NCBI GenBank assembly: GCA_900540005.1
Contig: UQEM01000079.1
Span: 1 to 11,104, forward strand
Direction of reading: 5' to 3'
DNA: 11,104 nucleotides
Source of the DNA: an uncultured Ruminococcus sp.
GTDB taxonomy: Bacteria > Bacillota > Clostridia > Oscillospirales > Ruminococcaceae
The position numbers and the translations under genes were made by a program. The notes under the pieces were generated by a model. That model was not told the DNA's origin. It saw nothing but the letters and a program-made list of their open reading frames with translations, and ran no database searches. This document shows positions 1 to 4,928 of the stretch, piece after piece; position 1 is the stretch's first letter, and each line of letters starts with the position of its first letter.

Positions 1-1
1 A

Positions 2-430
2 CACATTAAAGAATATAGCTTTGAAATTAATAAATCAGACACTTTCAATAAAATTAAAGATATATATTCAGATAAATATTCATTTGTTTATAAAATTGTT
101 TGTACGTGTGGTTGCCATGACTTTTTTATATATATAGATGATCATCCTACTGCATTAGCCGAATGTGCTAAATGTAAAAAGAAAATTACTCTATATGATT
201 TAGCATTATATCCTAACGCAATTAAATTATCTAATAAATTTGAGATGAAAAAATTCCAAACAGACAGAGGTTCAGATGTTTTTGAATTATGTGTATTGTA
301 TGAATACAGTGATGAGTTTGAATTTTCTAATAAAAATTTTGATGTTAATGATATTACTGCATTCTCACTTTTTGCTTTCGATTATGATACCAAAGAAATA
401 ATATCAGTTTTAGATGATGAAACAGCGTGA
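2..430 (+). CDS. Cys-rich (zinc-ribbon-like) hypothetical protein, 5' end missing
   Basis: The reading frame is open from the first complete codon of the window to TGA at 428-430, giving 142 residues with no upstream start visible, so the N-terminus lies outside the window. The only internal ATG is at codon 82 (245), which would discard the most distinctive part, so I read the gene as truncated by the contig edge. A C-T-C-G-C-H block (residues 34-39) and a C-A-K-C-K block (residues 55-59) look like two metal-binding knuckles about 18 residues apart, as in a zinc ribbon. The C-terminal half is rich in Asp, Glu and Phe and probably folds as a small beta-rich domain. I do not recognise the family. 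Its position before a toxin-like remnant and an immunity-like gene makes a toxin/immunity cassette gene possible, but that is inference. Confidence 0.6.
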   Translation, partial: HIKEYSFEINKSDTFNKIKDIYSDKYSFVYKIVCTCGCHDFFIYIDDHPTALAECAKCKKKITLYDLALYPNAIKLSNKFEMKKFQTDRGSDVFELCVLYEYSDEFEFSNKNFDVNDITAFSLFAFDYDTKEIISVLDDETA

Positions 431-585
431 AAAATCAGGCACAAGGTTCTAGATAATAATAATGCTGTGTATGTTTCAGAAATTCGTGGAACCAAGAGAG
501 AAATGCATTATTGGCAACATGAAAAGATATTGATTATATGTATGTTGCAGACCAAAGGCCACCATTGAACAAATCAACATGGTAG
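431..585 (+). pseudogene. Frameshifted remnant resembling a protein C-terminus, possibly a toxin
   Basis: No intact ORF is present, but two adjacent frames read as one plausible protein tail. From 431 the frame of the preceding gene continues past its stop and encodes residues such as NNNAVYVSEIRGTKRE and MHYWQHEK. Near 520-525 the sense moves to the next frame, which encodes DIDYMYVADQRPPLNKSTW and ends at TAG 583-585. One small indel would join them. The stop lies 11 bases before the ATG of the immunity-like gene, the usual order of toxin tip then immunity gene in polymorphic toxin loci. The alternating hydrophobic YVSEIRG-type strand is reminiscent of small RNase toxin tips, but I cannot assign a family. 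It may equally be chance open sequence. Confidence 0.3.
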
Positions 586-596
586 GAGATGGTTCT

Positions 597-1010
597 ATGA
601 AATTATTTATTTCAGTCGAAGCTAGTAATTCTGCTGCTTTTATTATTAACGATATTAGGAAAATAATCGAAAATAAGATGGGAAAAATTGAAGTATGTGA
701 TTATACAAATAATATCGAAAGTATTGGCATTATAATTAATTCTTGGAATCAAAGCGATTTAAATTTTGGACACGGCAAAGAAAGAAAATACATAAATTAC
801 AAACAAAGATTTGCAGATATACGACTTAATATTCCTTATGATGAGTTTCTTTCGGCTGATAAACAAAAGCGTTTTGAAATGGTCAAGAAAAATATTTATG
901 ACTCTATAAGAGTGGTAGATGAACGCATTAATAAGAAAAAAGGTTGTAGTTTTGACGGAGAAAGATTGATAGCTGATATCGAAACAAAATTGAAAAATCT
1001 TGAATTATAG
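597..1010 (+). CDS. Imm44-like immunity protein (putative)
   Basis: This encodes 137 residues starting MKLFISVEASNS. I prefer ATG 597 over the in-frame ATG 579 because AGGAG at 584-588 sits 8 bases before 597, and 579 would overlap the preceding remnant's stop. The layout is an N-terminal MKLFIS strand, a helix (IINDIRKIIENK), a central variable stretch, then R-L-N-I-P-Y-D-E-F-L-S-A-D followed by a helix and a terminal F-D-G-E-R-L-I-A-D-I-E segment. From memory, this order resembles the Imm44 family of polymorphic-toxin immunity proteins, which are small cytoplasmic proteins that neutralise a cognate toxin. The toxin-like remnant just upstream fits. The assignment rests on motif resemblance only, and the cognate toxin is broken or absent, so this may be an orphan immunity gene. 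Confidence 0.5.
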   Translation: MKLFISVEASNSAAFIINDIRKIIENKMGKIEVCDYTNNIESIGIIINSWNQSDLNFGHGKERKYINYKQRFADIRLNIPYDEFLSADKQKRFEMVKKNIYDSIRVVDERINKKKGCSFDGERLIADIETKLKNLEL

Positions 1011-1179
1011 ATTGCGTATTACAATCTGGCCTGCGGCTATGATTCAGTATTGTCTTTGGTAGTAGGTGTAGTGGAGTTTTCGTCAAGAGAGGAAAAACAT
1101 GTAAAATTGCAACTGCGTATTTTTAAGTTGCATAGCAGGATAACAAAAAATAATTAATTAAATGAAAGGATGTTTATAC
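1011..1179 (+). other. Gap with inverted repeat, before the TIR-like gene
   Basis: No gene with a start codon and RBS is visible here. The frame of the preceding gene stays open for about 50 codons after its stop, but it has no start and I do not call it. The inverted repeat TGCAACT (1108-1114) / AGTTGCA (1126-1132) could form a 7-bp hairpin; no T-tract follows directly. TTGCAT (1128-1133) and TAATTA (1151-1156), 17 bases apart, are a weak possible promoter for the next gene. Confidence 0.3.
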
Positions 1180-1839
1180 ATGACTATGACGTATGAAGAA
1201 GTTTTAGAAAAAATAAAATCTAGTGGAAAGGTAACCATAACTGAAACAAAAGCTGTTCAACATGCTCAAGTAATCAAATTAAGCAATGGTGGAATAATTA
1301 ATTGCTATAATACAGGGTAGATTACTTTTCAGGGTAAGTCACAAGATGAAACGCGGGCAATAATTGAGGACGTGCAGACTAAAATTGGCAATAGAAAGAT
1401 CTTTGTAGTGTATGGTCATGATGATATTGCACGTACACAACTCGAAGCATTGCTGCGGCGTTGGGATTTGGAACCTATTATTCTTGATCAGCAGGCTTCT
1501 GGTGGTCAGACAATTATTGAAAAGCTTGAAGAATATAGTGAAGAAATTGGTTATGCTATAGTGCTTGCAACTCCTGATGACGAAGGCAAAGCAAAAAGTG
1601 AGGAATCTTATAAATCTCGTGTACGTCAGAATGTAGTGCTTGAACTGGGAATGTTTCTTGCTAAACTTGGCAGGGAAAAGGTTGCTATACTTTTAAAGGA
1701 ATCATTGAACTTTGAAAGGCCTTCCGATATCCAAGGCCTGATATATATTCCATTTGAAAAAAAGGTTGACGAGGTTGCTATAAATCTTATTAGGGAACTT
1801 TCAAAGCAGGGATATATTATTGATGCAGCAAGAATATAA
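1180..1839 (+). pseudogene. TIR-like (CAP12/Pycsar-effector type) protein, interrupted by an in-frame TAG
   Basis: The frame starting at ATG 1180 (AAAGGA at 1165-1170, 9 bases upstream) runs to TAA 1837-1839, 219 codons in all, with one TAG at 1318-1320 (codon 47). Codons 1-46 form a short N-terminal domain (VIKLSNGGIINCYNTG); after the TAG the same frame continues with ITFQGKSQDE and the effector domain. Residues 74-219 match the TIR-like nucleotide-binding family (Pfam CAP12/Pycsar effector TIR): IFVVYGHDD, an LEPIILDQQASGGQTIIEKLEE block, ATPDDEG, and RQNVVLELGMFLAKLGREKVAIL, whose Glu (codon 155) is the expected catalytic NADase residue, then RPSDIQGLIYIPF. Such domains cleave NAD+ in CBASS and Pycsar anti-phage defence. 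A GTG at 1372 could give a 155-residue protein holding the whole TIR domain, but its RBS spacing is poor. It could be a recent nonsense mutant, a readthrough gene, or an assembly error. Confidence 0.75.
1318..1320 (+). other. In-frame TAG inside the TIR-like gene
   Basis: This amber codon separates the N-terminal domain from the TIR domain with no frameshift. Both sides read as one protein (…NCYNTG, stop, ITFQGKS…). One base change from AAG, CAG, GAG or TTG would create it. TAG is used as a normal terminator elsewhere in the window (1008-1010 and 6462-6464), which argues against a recoded genome. Confidence 0.85.
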
Positions 1840-1874
1840 AACATGTTTTATTAATAAGAAAGGTCGTTTGATAT

Positions 1875-2294
1875 ATGAATGAAAAATCAAAGAAATACAT
1901 AATAGTAGGCCTAATATTACTGCTTGTTGTAGGATTTATTGCCTATAAGAATGTAACAAAGATACAGAACTATAAGGAAAACGGTAAAGAGGTTGAATGC
2001 ACAGTCAGTTCTGTGATTCAAGGGAGAAAGGGAAAACAGACTGTAGAGGCGGTTTATACTGATGAAACTGGTAATCAGATAACTGCAAAGGTAATCAGAA
2101 ATCAGTCAACCTATGTCGGTGAAGAATTTACAGGTCTGGTTGTTCCCGAAAAGCCTGAGGAAATTTATTGTATGCCGTCCGAAGATACACAGAAAATAGT
2201 ATACTGCGTTTTTGGAGCATTTGGGTTGACGGGGTTAATTCTGATTATCTGCGGCATAGTAAGTGCTGTTAAACATCGCAAAGTGTACTATTAA
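1875..2294 (+). CDS. Two-TM membrane protein, DUF3592-like
   Basis: This encodes 139 residues. A short basic N-terminus (NEKSKK) leads into a membrane helix (about residues 8-24), then an extracytoplasmic beta-rich domain (about 35-100) with the pattern G-K-E-V-E-C-T-V…V-E-A-V-Y-T-D-E-T-G-N-Q-I-T-A-K. A second membrane helix follows (about 108-132) with a basic tail. Two helices flanking a small SH3-like domain are typical of DUF3592 proteins, whose function is unknown. The start is supported by AAGAAAGG (1856-1863) 11 bases upstream. The gene begins 35 bases after the TIR-like gene with no terminator between, so the two are probably co-transcribed. A membrane partner beside a TIR effector is suggestive but unproven. 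The family call is by architecture; the two-TM topology is the safer statement. Confidence 0.7.
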   Translation: MNEKSKKYIIVGLILLLVVGFIAYKNVTKIQNYKENGKEVECTVSSVIQGRKGKQTVEAVYTDETGNQITAKVIRNQSTYVGEEFTGLVVPEKPEEIYCMPSEDTQKIVYCVFGAFGLTGLILIICGIVSAVKHRKVYY

Positions 2295-2458
2295 TGATAA
2301 AGTTTATGCTTTTTCACGGGGCGCGGAGCAATCCGCTGTTCTTTTTATACCCGAAAACTATGTGGTTCATACCATAAGTAAAATAAATGTTGAAAAAAGT
2401 TGTATAATATATAGTAGAGGCGTTATTGCCTTTAGAAATTATTTGGAGTGTGGTCACT
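2295..2458 (+). promoter_or_regulatory. Intergenic region with a probable -10 box for the two-gene operon
   Basis: A good TATAAT lies at 2403-2408, about 50 bases before the ATG at 2459. No clear -35 sits at 16-18 bases; TTGAAA at 2390-2395 is too close (7-base spacer). CGGGGCGCGGAGCAATCCGCTG near 2318-2339 is unusually G+C-rich here, and GCGGA (2325-2329)/TCCGC (2333-2337) could form a very small hairpin, but no terminator is obvious. I see no gene; the reading frames crossing it are incidental. Confidence 0.35.
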
Positions 2459-2923
2459 ATGTCATCAGTAAAGAAAAACGAACAAATCAATGTTCCATCA
2501 ATAACGGTGGATAAAAATGTAATAAGGTATGGAGAATCATTCATATGTACAGATAACATATCAATGATTTCAATTTGTCCTATTCCGGCAAATAAATCAT
2601 GGTTGATAGCTATTATTTTGGGAGTAGTAGGAATATACTTGATGCAGGAAGGTTCAATTGGAATACTGCTTTTAGTTGTTGCTATAATCTGGTTGATTGC
2701 GGTATTGGTTTATAATTCAAATCGTGGAGATAATCTTGCAATATCGTTAAATTCCGGAAGCACATTGTATTTTAATTGTAAGGATAGAGCATTTCTTAAT
2801 AAAGTAGTAAATGCTATGCTCGGAAGTATAAAAGAAAAAAATCAAACTACATATTCTATAAGCTTTGACAAATGTCAAATAAGCGGTGGGGTTTTGCATA
2901 ATAGTAATTTGATAGAAAGATAA
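2459..2923 (+). CDS. Two-TM protein, DUF6232-like, with C-terminal FxxCQIxGG motif
   Basis: This encodes 154 residues starting MSSVKKNEQ at ATG 2459; GGAG (2445-2448) is 10 bases upstream, which favours it over a TTG 33 bases earlier. An N-terminal beta segment (residues 20-42, VIRYGESFICTDNISMISI) precedes two closely spaced membrane helices (about 48-62 and 67-85). A cytoplasmic-type domain with L-A-I-S-L-N-S-G-S-T-L-Y-F…D-R-A-F-L-N-K-V-V-N-A-M follows (about 91-118). That order resembles DUF6232-type membrane proteins of unknown role. The last 20 residues, F-D-K-C-Q-I-S-G-G-V-L-H-N-S-N-L, form a tail that recurs at the N-terminus of the next protein. The stop is 13 bases from the next ATG, so the two genes form an operon. 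The family name is tentative. Confidence 0.7.
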   Translation: MSSVKKNEQINVPSITVDKNVIRYGESFICTDNISMISICPIPANKSWLIAIILGVVGIYLMQEGSIGILLLVVAIIWLIAVLVYNSNRGDNLAISLNSGSTLYFNCKDRAFLNKVVNAMLGSIKEKNQTTYSISFDKCQISGGVLHNSNLIER

Positions 2924-2936
2924 AGGTGTAATTAAT

Positions 2937-3266
2937 ATGGAATTAAATTTTAAAGGTTGTCAAATAGATGGCGGCATATTAAATGGTTCAAATGTAGGCG
3001 ACAATAACGGGATAATCAATGGAGAAAATAATTCTATATCAAAATATTCTTTAGATGATTTTGTTGATTGTATGGATGAAATCATTATGAATTCAAATGT
3101 TAGAAGCGAACGTAATTGTGCCATAAAAGCAAAAAGATTAGCAGAAAAAAGTGACTCTGTTGGTTTAAAAAGATACGTTATGGAAAATATGGGTACTTTT
3201 TTTACAGGAACATTTGCTACAACAGCTGGCGGCTTTTTACAAGAATTTATTAAGTCATTAATATAA
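2937..3266 (+). CDS. Small helical protein with N-terminal RHIM/BASS-like motif
   Basis: This encodes 109 residues. AAAGG (2922-2926) overlaps the stop of the upstream gene and lies 10 bases before ATG 2937. Residues 5-20 (F-K-G-C-Q-I-D-G-G-I-L-N-G-S-N-V) repeat the tail motif of the upstream protein, and residues 19-34 (NVGDNNGIINGENNSI) add an Asn/Gly-rich stretch like those of bacterial amyloid signalling and RHIM-like motifs. Residues 38-109 appear mainly alpha-helical, ending in a more hydrophobic stretch (MGTFFTGTFATTAGGFLQEFIKSLI) that could contact a membrane. I do not recognise the helical domain. A shared short motif in adjacent genes, one C-terminal and one N-terminal, is the arrangement described for homotypic amyloid signalling pairs; here it remains a hypothesis. 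Confidence 0.65.
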   Translation: MELNFKGCQIDGGILNGSNVGDNNGIINGENNSISKYSLDDFVDCMDEIIMNSNVRSERNCAIKAKRLAEKSDSVGLKRYVMENMGTFFTGTFATTAGGFLQEFIKSLI

Positions 3267-3295
3267 TAGTTTGATAATATAATTGAAACAATCCT

Positions 3296-3345
3296 GGAGT
3301 ATAACAAAAGCTTTTAAAGCCGAAAGTTATACTCCTTTTTCTTTT
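3296..3345 (+). terminator. Rho-independent terminator after the paired-motif operon
   Basis: The perfect 10-bp stem GGAGTATAAC (3296-3305) / GTTATACTCC (3326-3335) is followed immediately by TTTTTCTTTT. The 20-base loop contains the palindrome AAAAGCTTTT. It lies 30 bases after the stop of the preceding gene. Confidence 0.85.
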
Positions 3346-3384
3346 CAGACCTTTTTGTTTTAAAAGCAGAAAGGTCTGTTTTTA
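3346..3384 (+). terminator. Second terminator-like hairpin
   Basis: The perfect 9-bp stem CAGACCTTT (3346-3354) / AAAGGTCTG (3370-3378) is followed by TTTTTA. It starts just after the first terminator, so the pair isolates the sigma-factor region from upstream transcription. It could also be an attenuator in the sigma gene's leader. Confidence 0.7.
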
Positions 3385-3401
3385 TGCCCATTTTTAAGAT
3401 A

Positions 3402-3465
3402 TGGCAATGCTTAATTGCCAAATACCCATAGCCTTCGTTTTGATTCAAAAACAAAAATCAAAACG
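3402..3465 (+). promoter_or_regulatory. Leader hairpins next to the sigma-factor RBS
   Basis: Two hairpins lie in the leader. The first is TGGCAAT (3402-3408) / ATTGCCA (3414-3420), loop of 5. The second is a perfect 10-bp stem CGTTTTGATT (3436-3445) / AATCAAAACG (3456-3465), loop of 10. The last base of the second stem is the first G of GGAGGA (3465-3470), the RBS of the gene starting at 3477. It could control access to the RBS or be a binding site for a regulator. No T-tract follows either hairpin, so they are not simple terminators. Confidence 0.55.
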
Positions 3466-3476
3466 GAGGAATAAAA

Positions 3477-3893
3477 ATGAGTAAAAACACATTGTGTGTT
3501 TATGACACAATAACCAAGAAATACGTTGAAATCGAAGTTAACGATGAGGTATACATGAATTACAGGCAAACCGGTTGGGCAATTAAAAATAACGATAGGT
3601 CATTTTTCGACCACGAGATACAGTTTTCAATGCTCAAAGGCAGTATTGACGGAGCTTTTGAGAATTTTCATGAGTTTGTTGAAGAAAGCCCGGTTGAAAA
3701 ATACGCTGCTGTGGCAAGTGTGAAAAAGGCTCTGAATACGCTTCCGACAAAAGACAGAGAGCTTATCGAAATGATTTTCTACAAGGGTATGACCGAACGT
3801 GAGTGTGCAGATGAATTAAAAACAACTCAGCAAAATATACACAAAAAGAAAGAGCGGATTTTGTGTATACTTAACAAACTTTTAAAATCTTAA
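3477..3893 (+). CDS. Sigma-70-family factor (region 4-like), element-type
   Basis: This encodes 138 residues with GGAGGA 6 bases upstream of ATG 3477. The N-terminal 70 residues (NTLCVYDTITKKYVEIEVNDEVYMNYRQTGW) resemble the leaders of the small sigma-like proteins of Tn916-type and other clostridial elements. The C-terminal part (about 72-138) is region-4-like: KKALNTLPTKDRELIEMIFYKGMTERECADELKTTQQNIHKKKERILCILNKLL, with a helix-turn-helix at about 105-130. Such proteins are thought to bind the -35 region and steer RNA polymerase to element promoters. No region 2 is visible, so it is not a full housekeeping-type sigma. It lies between a double terminator and the structured RNA, upstream of the recombinases, which suggests control of the element. 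The family call is confident; the target promoters are unknown. Confidence 0.8.
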   Translation: MSKNTLCVYDTITKKYVEIEVNDEVYMNYRQTGWAIKNNDRSFFDHEIQFSMLKGSIDGAFENFHEFVEESPVEKYAAVASVKKALNTLPTKDRELIEMIFYKGMTERECADELKTTQQNIHKKKERILCILNKLLKS

Positions 3894-3979
3894 GGAAAAA
3901 TGGTTGTTAAAACCCCGTTTTCTTACCCTATACAAGTGTAAGAGGAATAAAATATCTTCTTAAGCATCTTGAAAAATGA
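3894..3979 (+). other. Spacer between sigma-factor gene and structured RNA
   Basis: There is no gene. GGTT/AACC near 3902-3914 and TCTTAC (3921-3926) / GTAAGA (3938-3943) can form small hairpins. AGAGGA (3941-3946) looks like an RBS, but no ORF of useful length follows, so the gene it served may have been displaced by insertion of the RNA element after ATGA 3976-3979. Confidence 0.35.
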
Positions 3980-4233
3980 ATATCAACTCTGCAGGTACGT
4001 TAATCACACGGCCGGTATGAAATCTCGGCAGCCGCATGAACCATACGCCATGACCTCAGATGAGAGAGCGATAAATATGACGTTCAGACCTTTGGACAGC
4101 ATCCAAAGTAGGCGATGAAACGTGTGAGGATAATGATACTTCCCAATGAGGGCCAATAGAGCGGGTGAGACGCCCATGAGATCAATACGCTGTCGATCGC
4201 CTGCAGAGTTCCGCCGTGGCGGTTGTTGAGAAC
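3980..4233 (+). ncRNA. Structured RNA, probable HEARO/OMEGA-type RNA without nuclease gene
   Basis: This stretch is clearly richer in G+C than its flanks and full of stops in all forward frames, but rich in complementary segments. AACTCTGCAG (3985-3994) pairs perfectly with CTGCAGAGTT (4201-4210), closing the structure. Inside are GCGAT (4112-4116) / ATCGC (4196-4200), ACGTT (4080-4084) / AACGT (4119-4123) enclosing CTTTGGA (4090-4096) / TCCAAAG (4102-4108), GTATG (4015-4019) / CATAC (4042-4046), and the hairpin CCGCCGTGGCGG (4211-4222). It starts directly after ATGA (3976-3979), the integration site reported for HEARO elements, and segments such as GGCCGGTATGAAA and TCGATCGCCTGCAGAGTT fit my memory of HEARO, the IscB/IsrB guide RNA. 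No RRXRR or HNH ORF follows. In IscB systems the guide lies 5' of the scaffold, here about 3960-3979. The structure is well supported; the family name is from memory. Confidence 0.65.
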
Positions 4234-4240
4234 AAATATC

Positions 4241-4567
4241 ATGGAAAACGTCCGAAACAAACTTGAATCGGACGAAGGCAAAACGAATTTACGTTATTTC
4301 GCACCGCATATCTCACGGTGCGGATATAGCTCAAGTGCAGAAGCTTTTTCTGCATTTGAGTTGTATATAAAAAGATTGGAGGAAGAGAATTTGTTTGATC
4401 AAAAATATATTGCCGATTGGGAAAGGATCCGCAGAAGGTTTCTTAATGACCCTGGAAAAAATATTTATGTCAAAGGAGAAGAGTGCCGAAAGTGCGTATG
4501 GTCAAATACGGAATCGGGTAAAATATTATGCACCAAAAGTTGTAGAAAGAAAGGCGGAAAAATATGA
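4241..4567 (+). CDS. Hypothetical protein with C-terminal Cys4 knuckle
   Basis: This encodes 108 residues from ATG 4241; a TTG at 4223 would add six residues but falls within the RNA hairpin region. No good RBS precedes either start, perhaps because the RNA element was inserted just upstream. The N-terminal two thirds look helical (AEAFSAFELYIKRLEEENLFDQKYIADWERIRRRF). The C-terminus carries C82-x2-C85-x11-C97-x3-C101, a probable zinc-binding knuckle, followed by a basic tail (RKKGGK), which would suit nucleic-acid or protein binding. The stop overlaps the next gene's ATG (ATGA, 4564-4567), so the two are translationally coupled. I do not recognise the family; the context suggests a small accessory protein of an integrative element. 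Confidence 0.6.
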   Translation: MENVRNKLESDEGKTNLRYFAPHISRCGYSSSAEAFSAFELYIKRLEEENLFDQKYIADWERIRRRFLNDPGKNIYVKGEECRKCVWSNTESGKILCTKSCRKKGGKI

Positions 4568-4725
4568 TGACAAAGTACGGTATGGCGGAAATTCTCGAAA
4601 GTCAGGCGAAGATTTTCATAGAAAAACAATTCAGAGATTTCGATGAATCAGCGAAAGAAAGGTATTTGGCAGTTGTTTTAGACTACATACACAGAAACTA
4701 TCCGTCTTCAAAGGAAGTGGCGTAA
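4564..4725 (+). CDS. Small hypothetical protein (53 aa)
   Basis: The gene starts at ATG 4564, overlapping the previous stop as ATGA, with AGGCGG about 7 bases upstream; a second ATG follows at 4567. The product MMTKYGMAEILESQAKIF…YIHRNYPSSKEVA is almost entirely helical, charged and without Cys. It is followed 12 bases later by another small gene with its own RBS. No function can be assigned. Overlap coupling and shared direction with its neighbours support a real gene despite its size. Confidence 0.55.
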   Translation: MMTKYGMAEILESQAKIFIEKQFRDFDESAKERYLAVVLDYIHRNYPSSKEVA

Positions 4726-4737
4726 GGAGTGAGAAAG

Positions 4738-4818
4738 ATGTTAGGCTTCGTGATTGGCTTATTCGTCGGTGGCACAGTCGGCGTAACAATAATGAGCTTA
4801 TGCATAGCCGCAGGATAA
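4738..4818 (+). CDS. DUF3789-like micro membrane protein (26 aa)
   Basis: ATG 4738 is preceded by AAGGAGTGAG (4724-4733). The product is one hydrophobic helix rich in Gly (MLGFVIGLFVGGTVGVTIMS then LCIAAG). I recognise this as the DUF3789 pattern, a family of about 25-40 residues common in clostridial mobile elements and of unknown function. It ends in TAA without the usual charged tail, at the short end for the family. It probably sits in the cytoplasmic membrane. Confidence 0.65.
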   Translation: MLGFVIGLFVGGTVGVTIMSLCIAAG

Positions 4819-4881
4819 GCCGACAAGCGTGAAAACTGCACAGATTCGGACAGATAATTTTATTGGGTTTGGTGATTCAAA

Positions 4882-4907
4882 TTCAGAAAGAATTGTGGTA
4901 TCCTTGT
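4882..4907 (+). promoter_or_regulatory. Conserved leader element, copy 1 (before first recombinase)
   Basis: This TTCA…TGTGGTATCCTTGT block matches the block at 6525-6550 in 21 of 26 positions, and both end 21 bases before an ATG. TATCCT (4899-4904) could act as a -10 box with TTCAAA (4876-4881) 17 bases upstream, but the -35 is not conserved at the same place in copy 2. It may be a promoter read by the element sigma factor, or an operator. Confidence 0.45.
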
Positions 4908-4928
4908 TGGTAAAACGGAGGTGAGAAT

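Noticed and set aside
1011..1163. Open frame of about 50 codons in frame with the preceding gene after its stop
   Set aside because: It has no start codon with an RBS and no recognisable motif; chance readthrough frame.
1318..1320. Genome-wide TAG recoding as explanation for the amber codon
   Set aside because: Other genes in the window end normally in TAG (1008-1010, 6462-6464) and no gene besides the TIR-like one has an internal TAG.
2390..2408. TTGAAA…TATAAT as a full promoter (also TTGAAT…TATAAT at 11037-11056)
   Set aside because: Spacers of 7 and 8 bases are far too short for a sigma-A promoter; only the -10 boxes are kept as weak candidates.
2263..2514. Forward open frame crossing the intergenic region before 2459
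   Set aside because: It overlaps the end of one real gene and the start of another, and has no RBS or protein-like composition.
3980..4233. Group II intron or riboswitch as identity of the structured RNA
   Set aside because: No domain-V-like hairpin, no reverse transcriptase, no recognisable riboswitch core, and no expression platform with a T-tract before the next gene.
4084..4281. Reverse-strand open frame over the structured RNA
   Set aside because: It lies in a segment explained by RNA helices and lacks an RBS; the complementarity pattern is better explained by RNA.
4395..4646. Forward open frame overlapping the Cys4 protein and the 53-residue protein
   Set aside because: It is in an alternate frame of two better supported genes with RBS and coupling.
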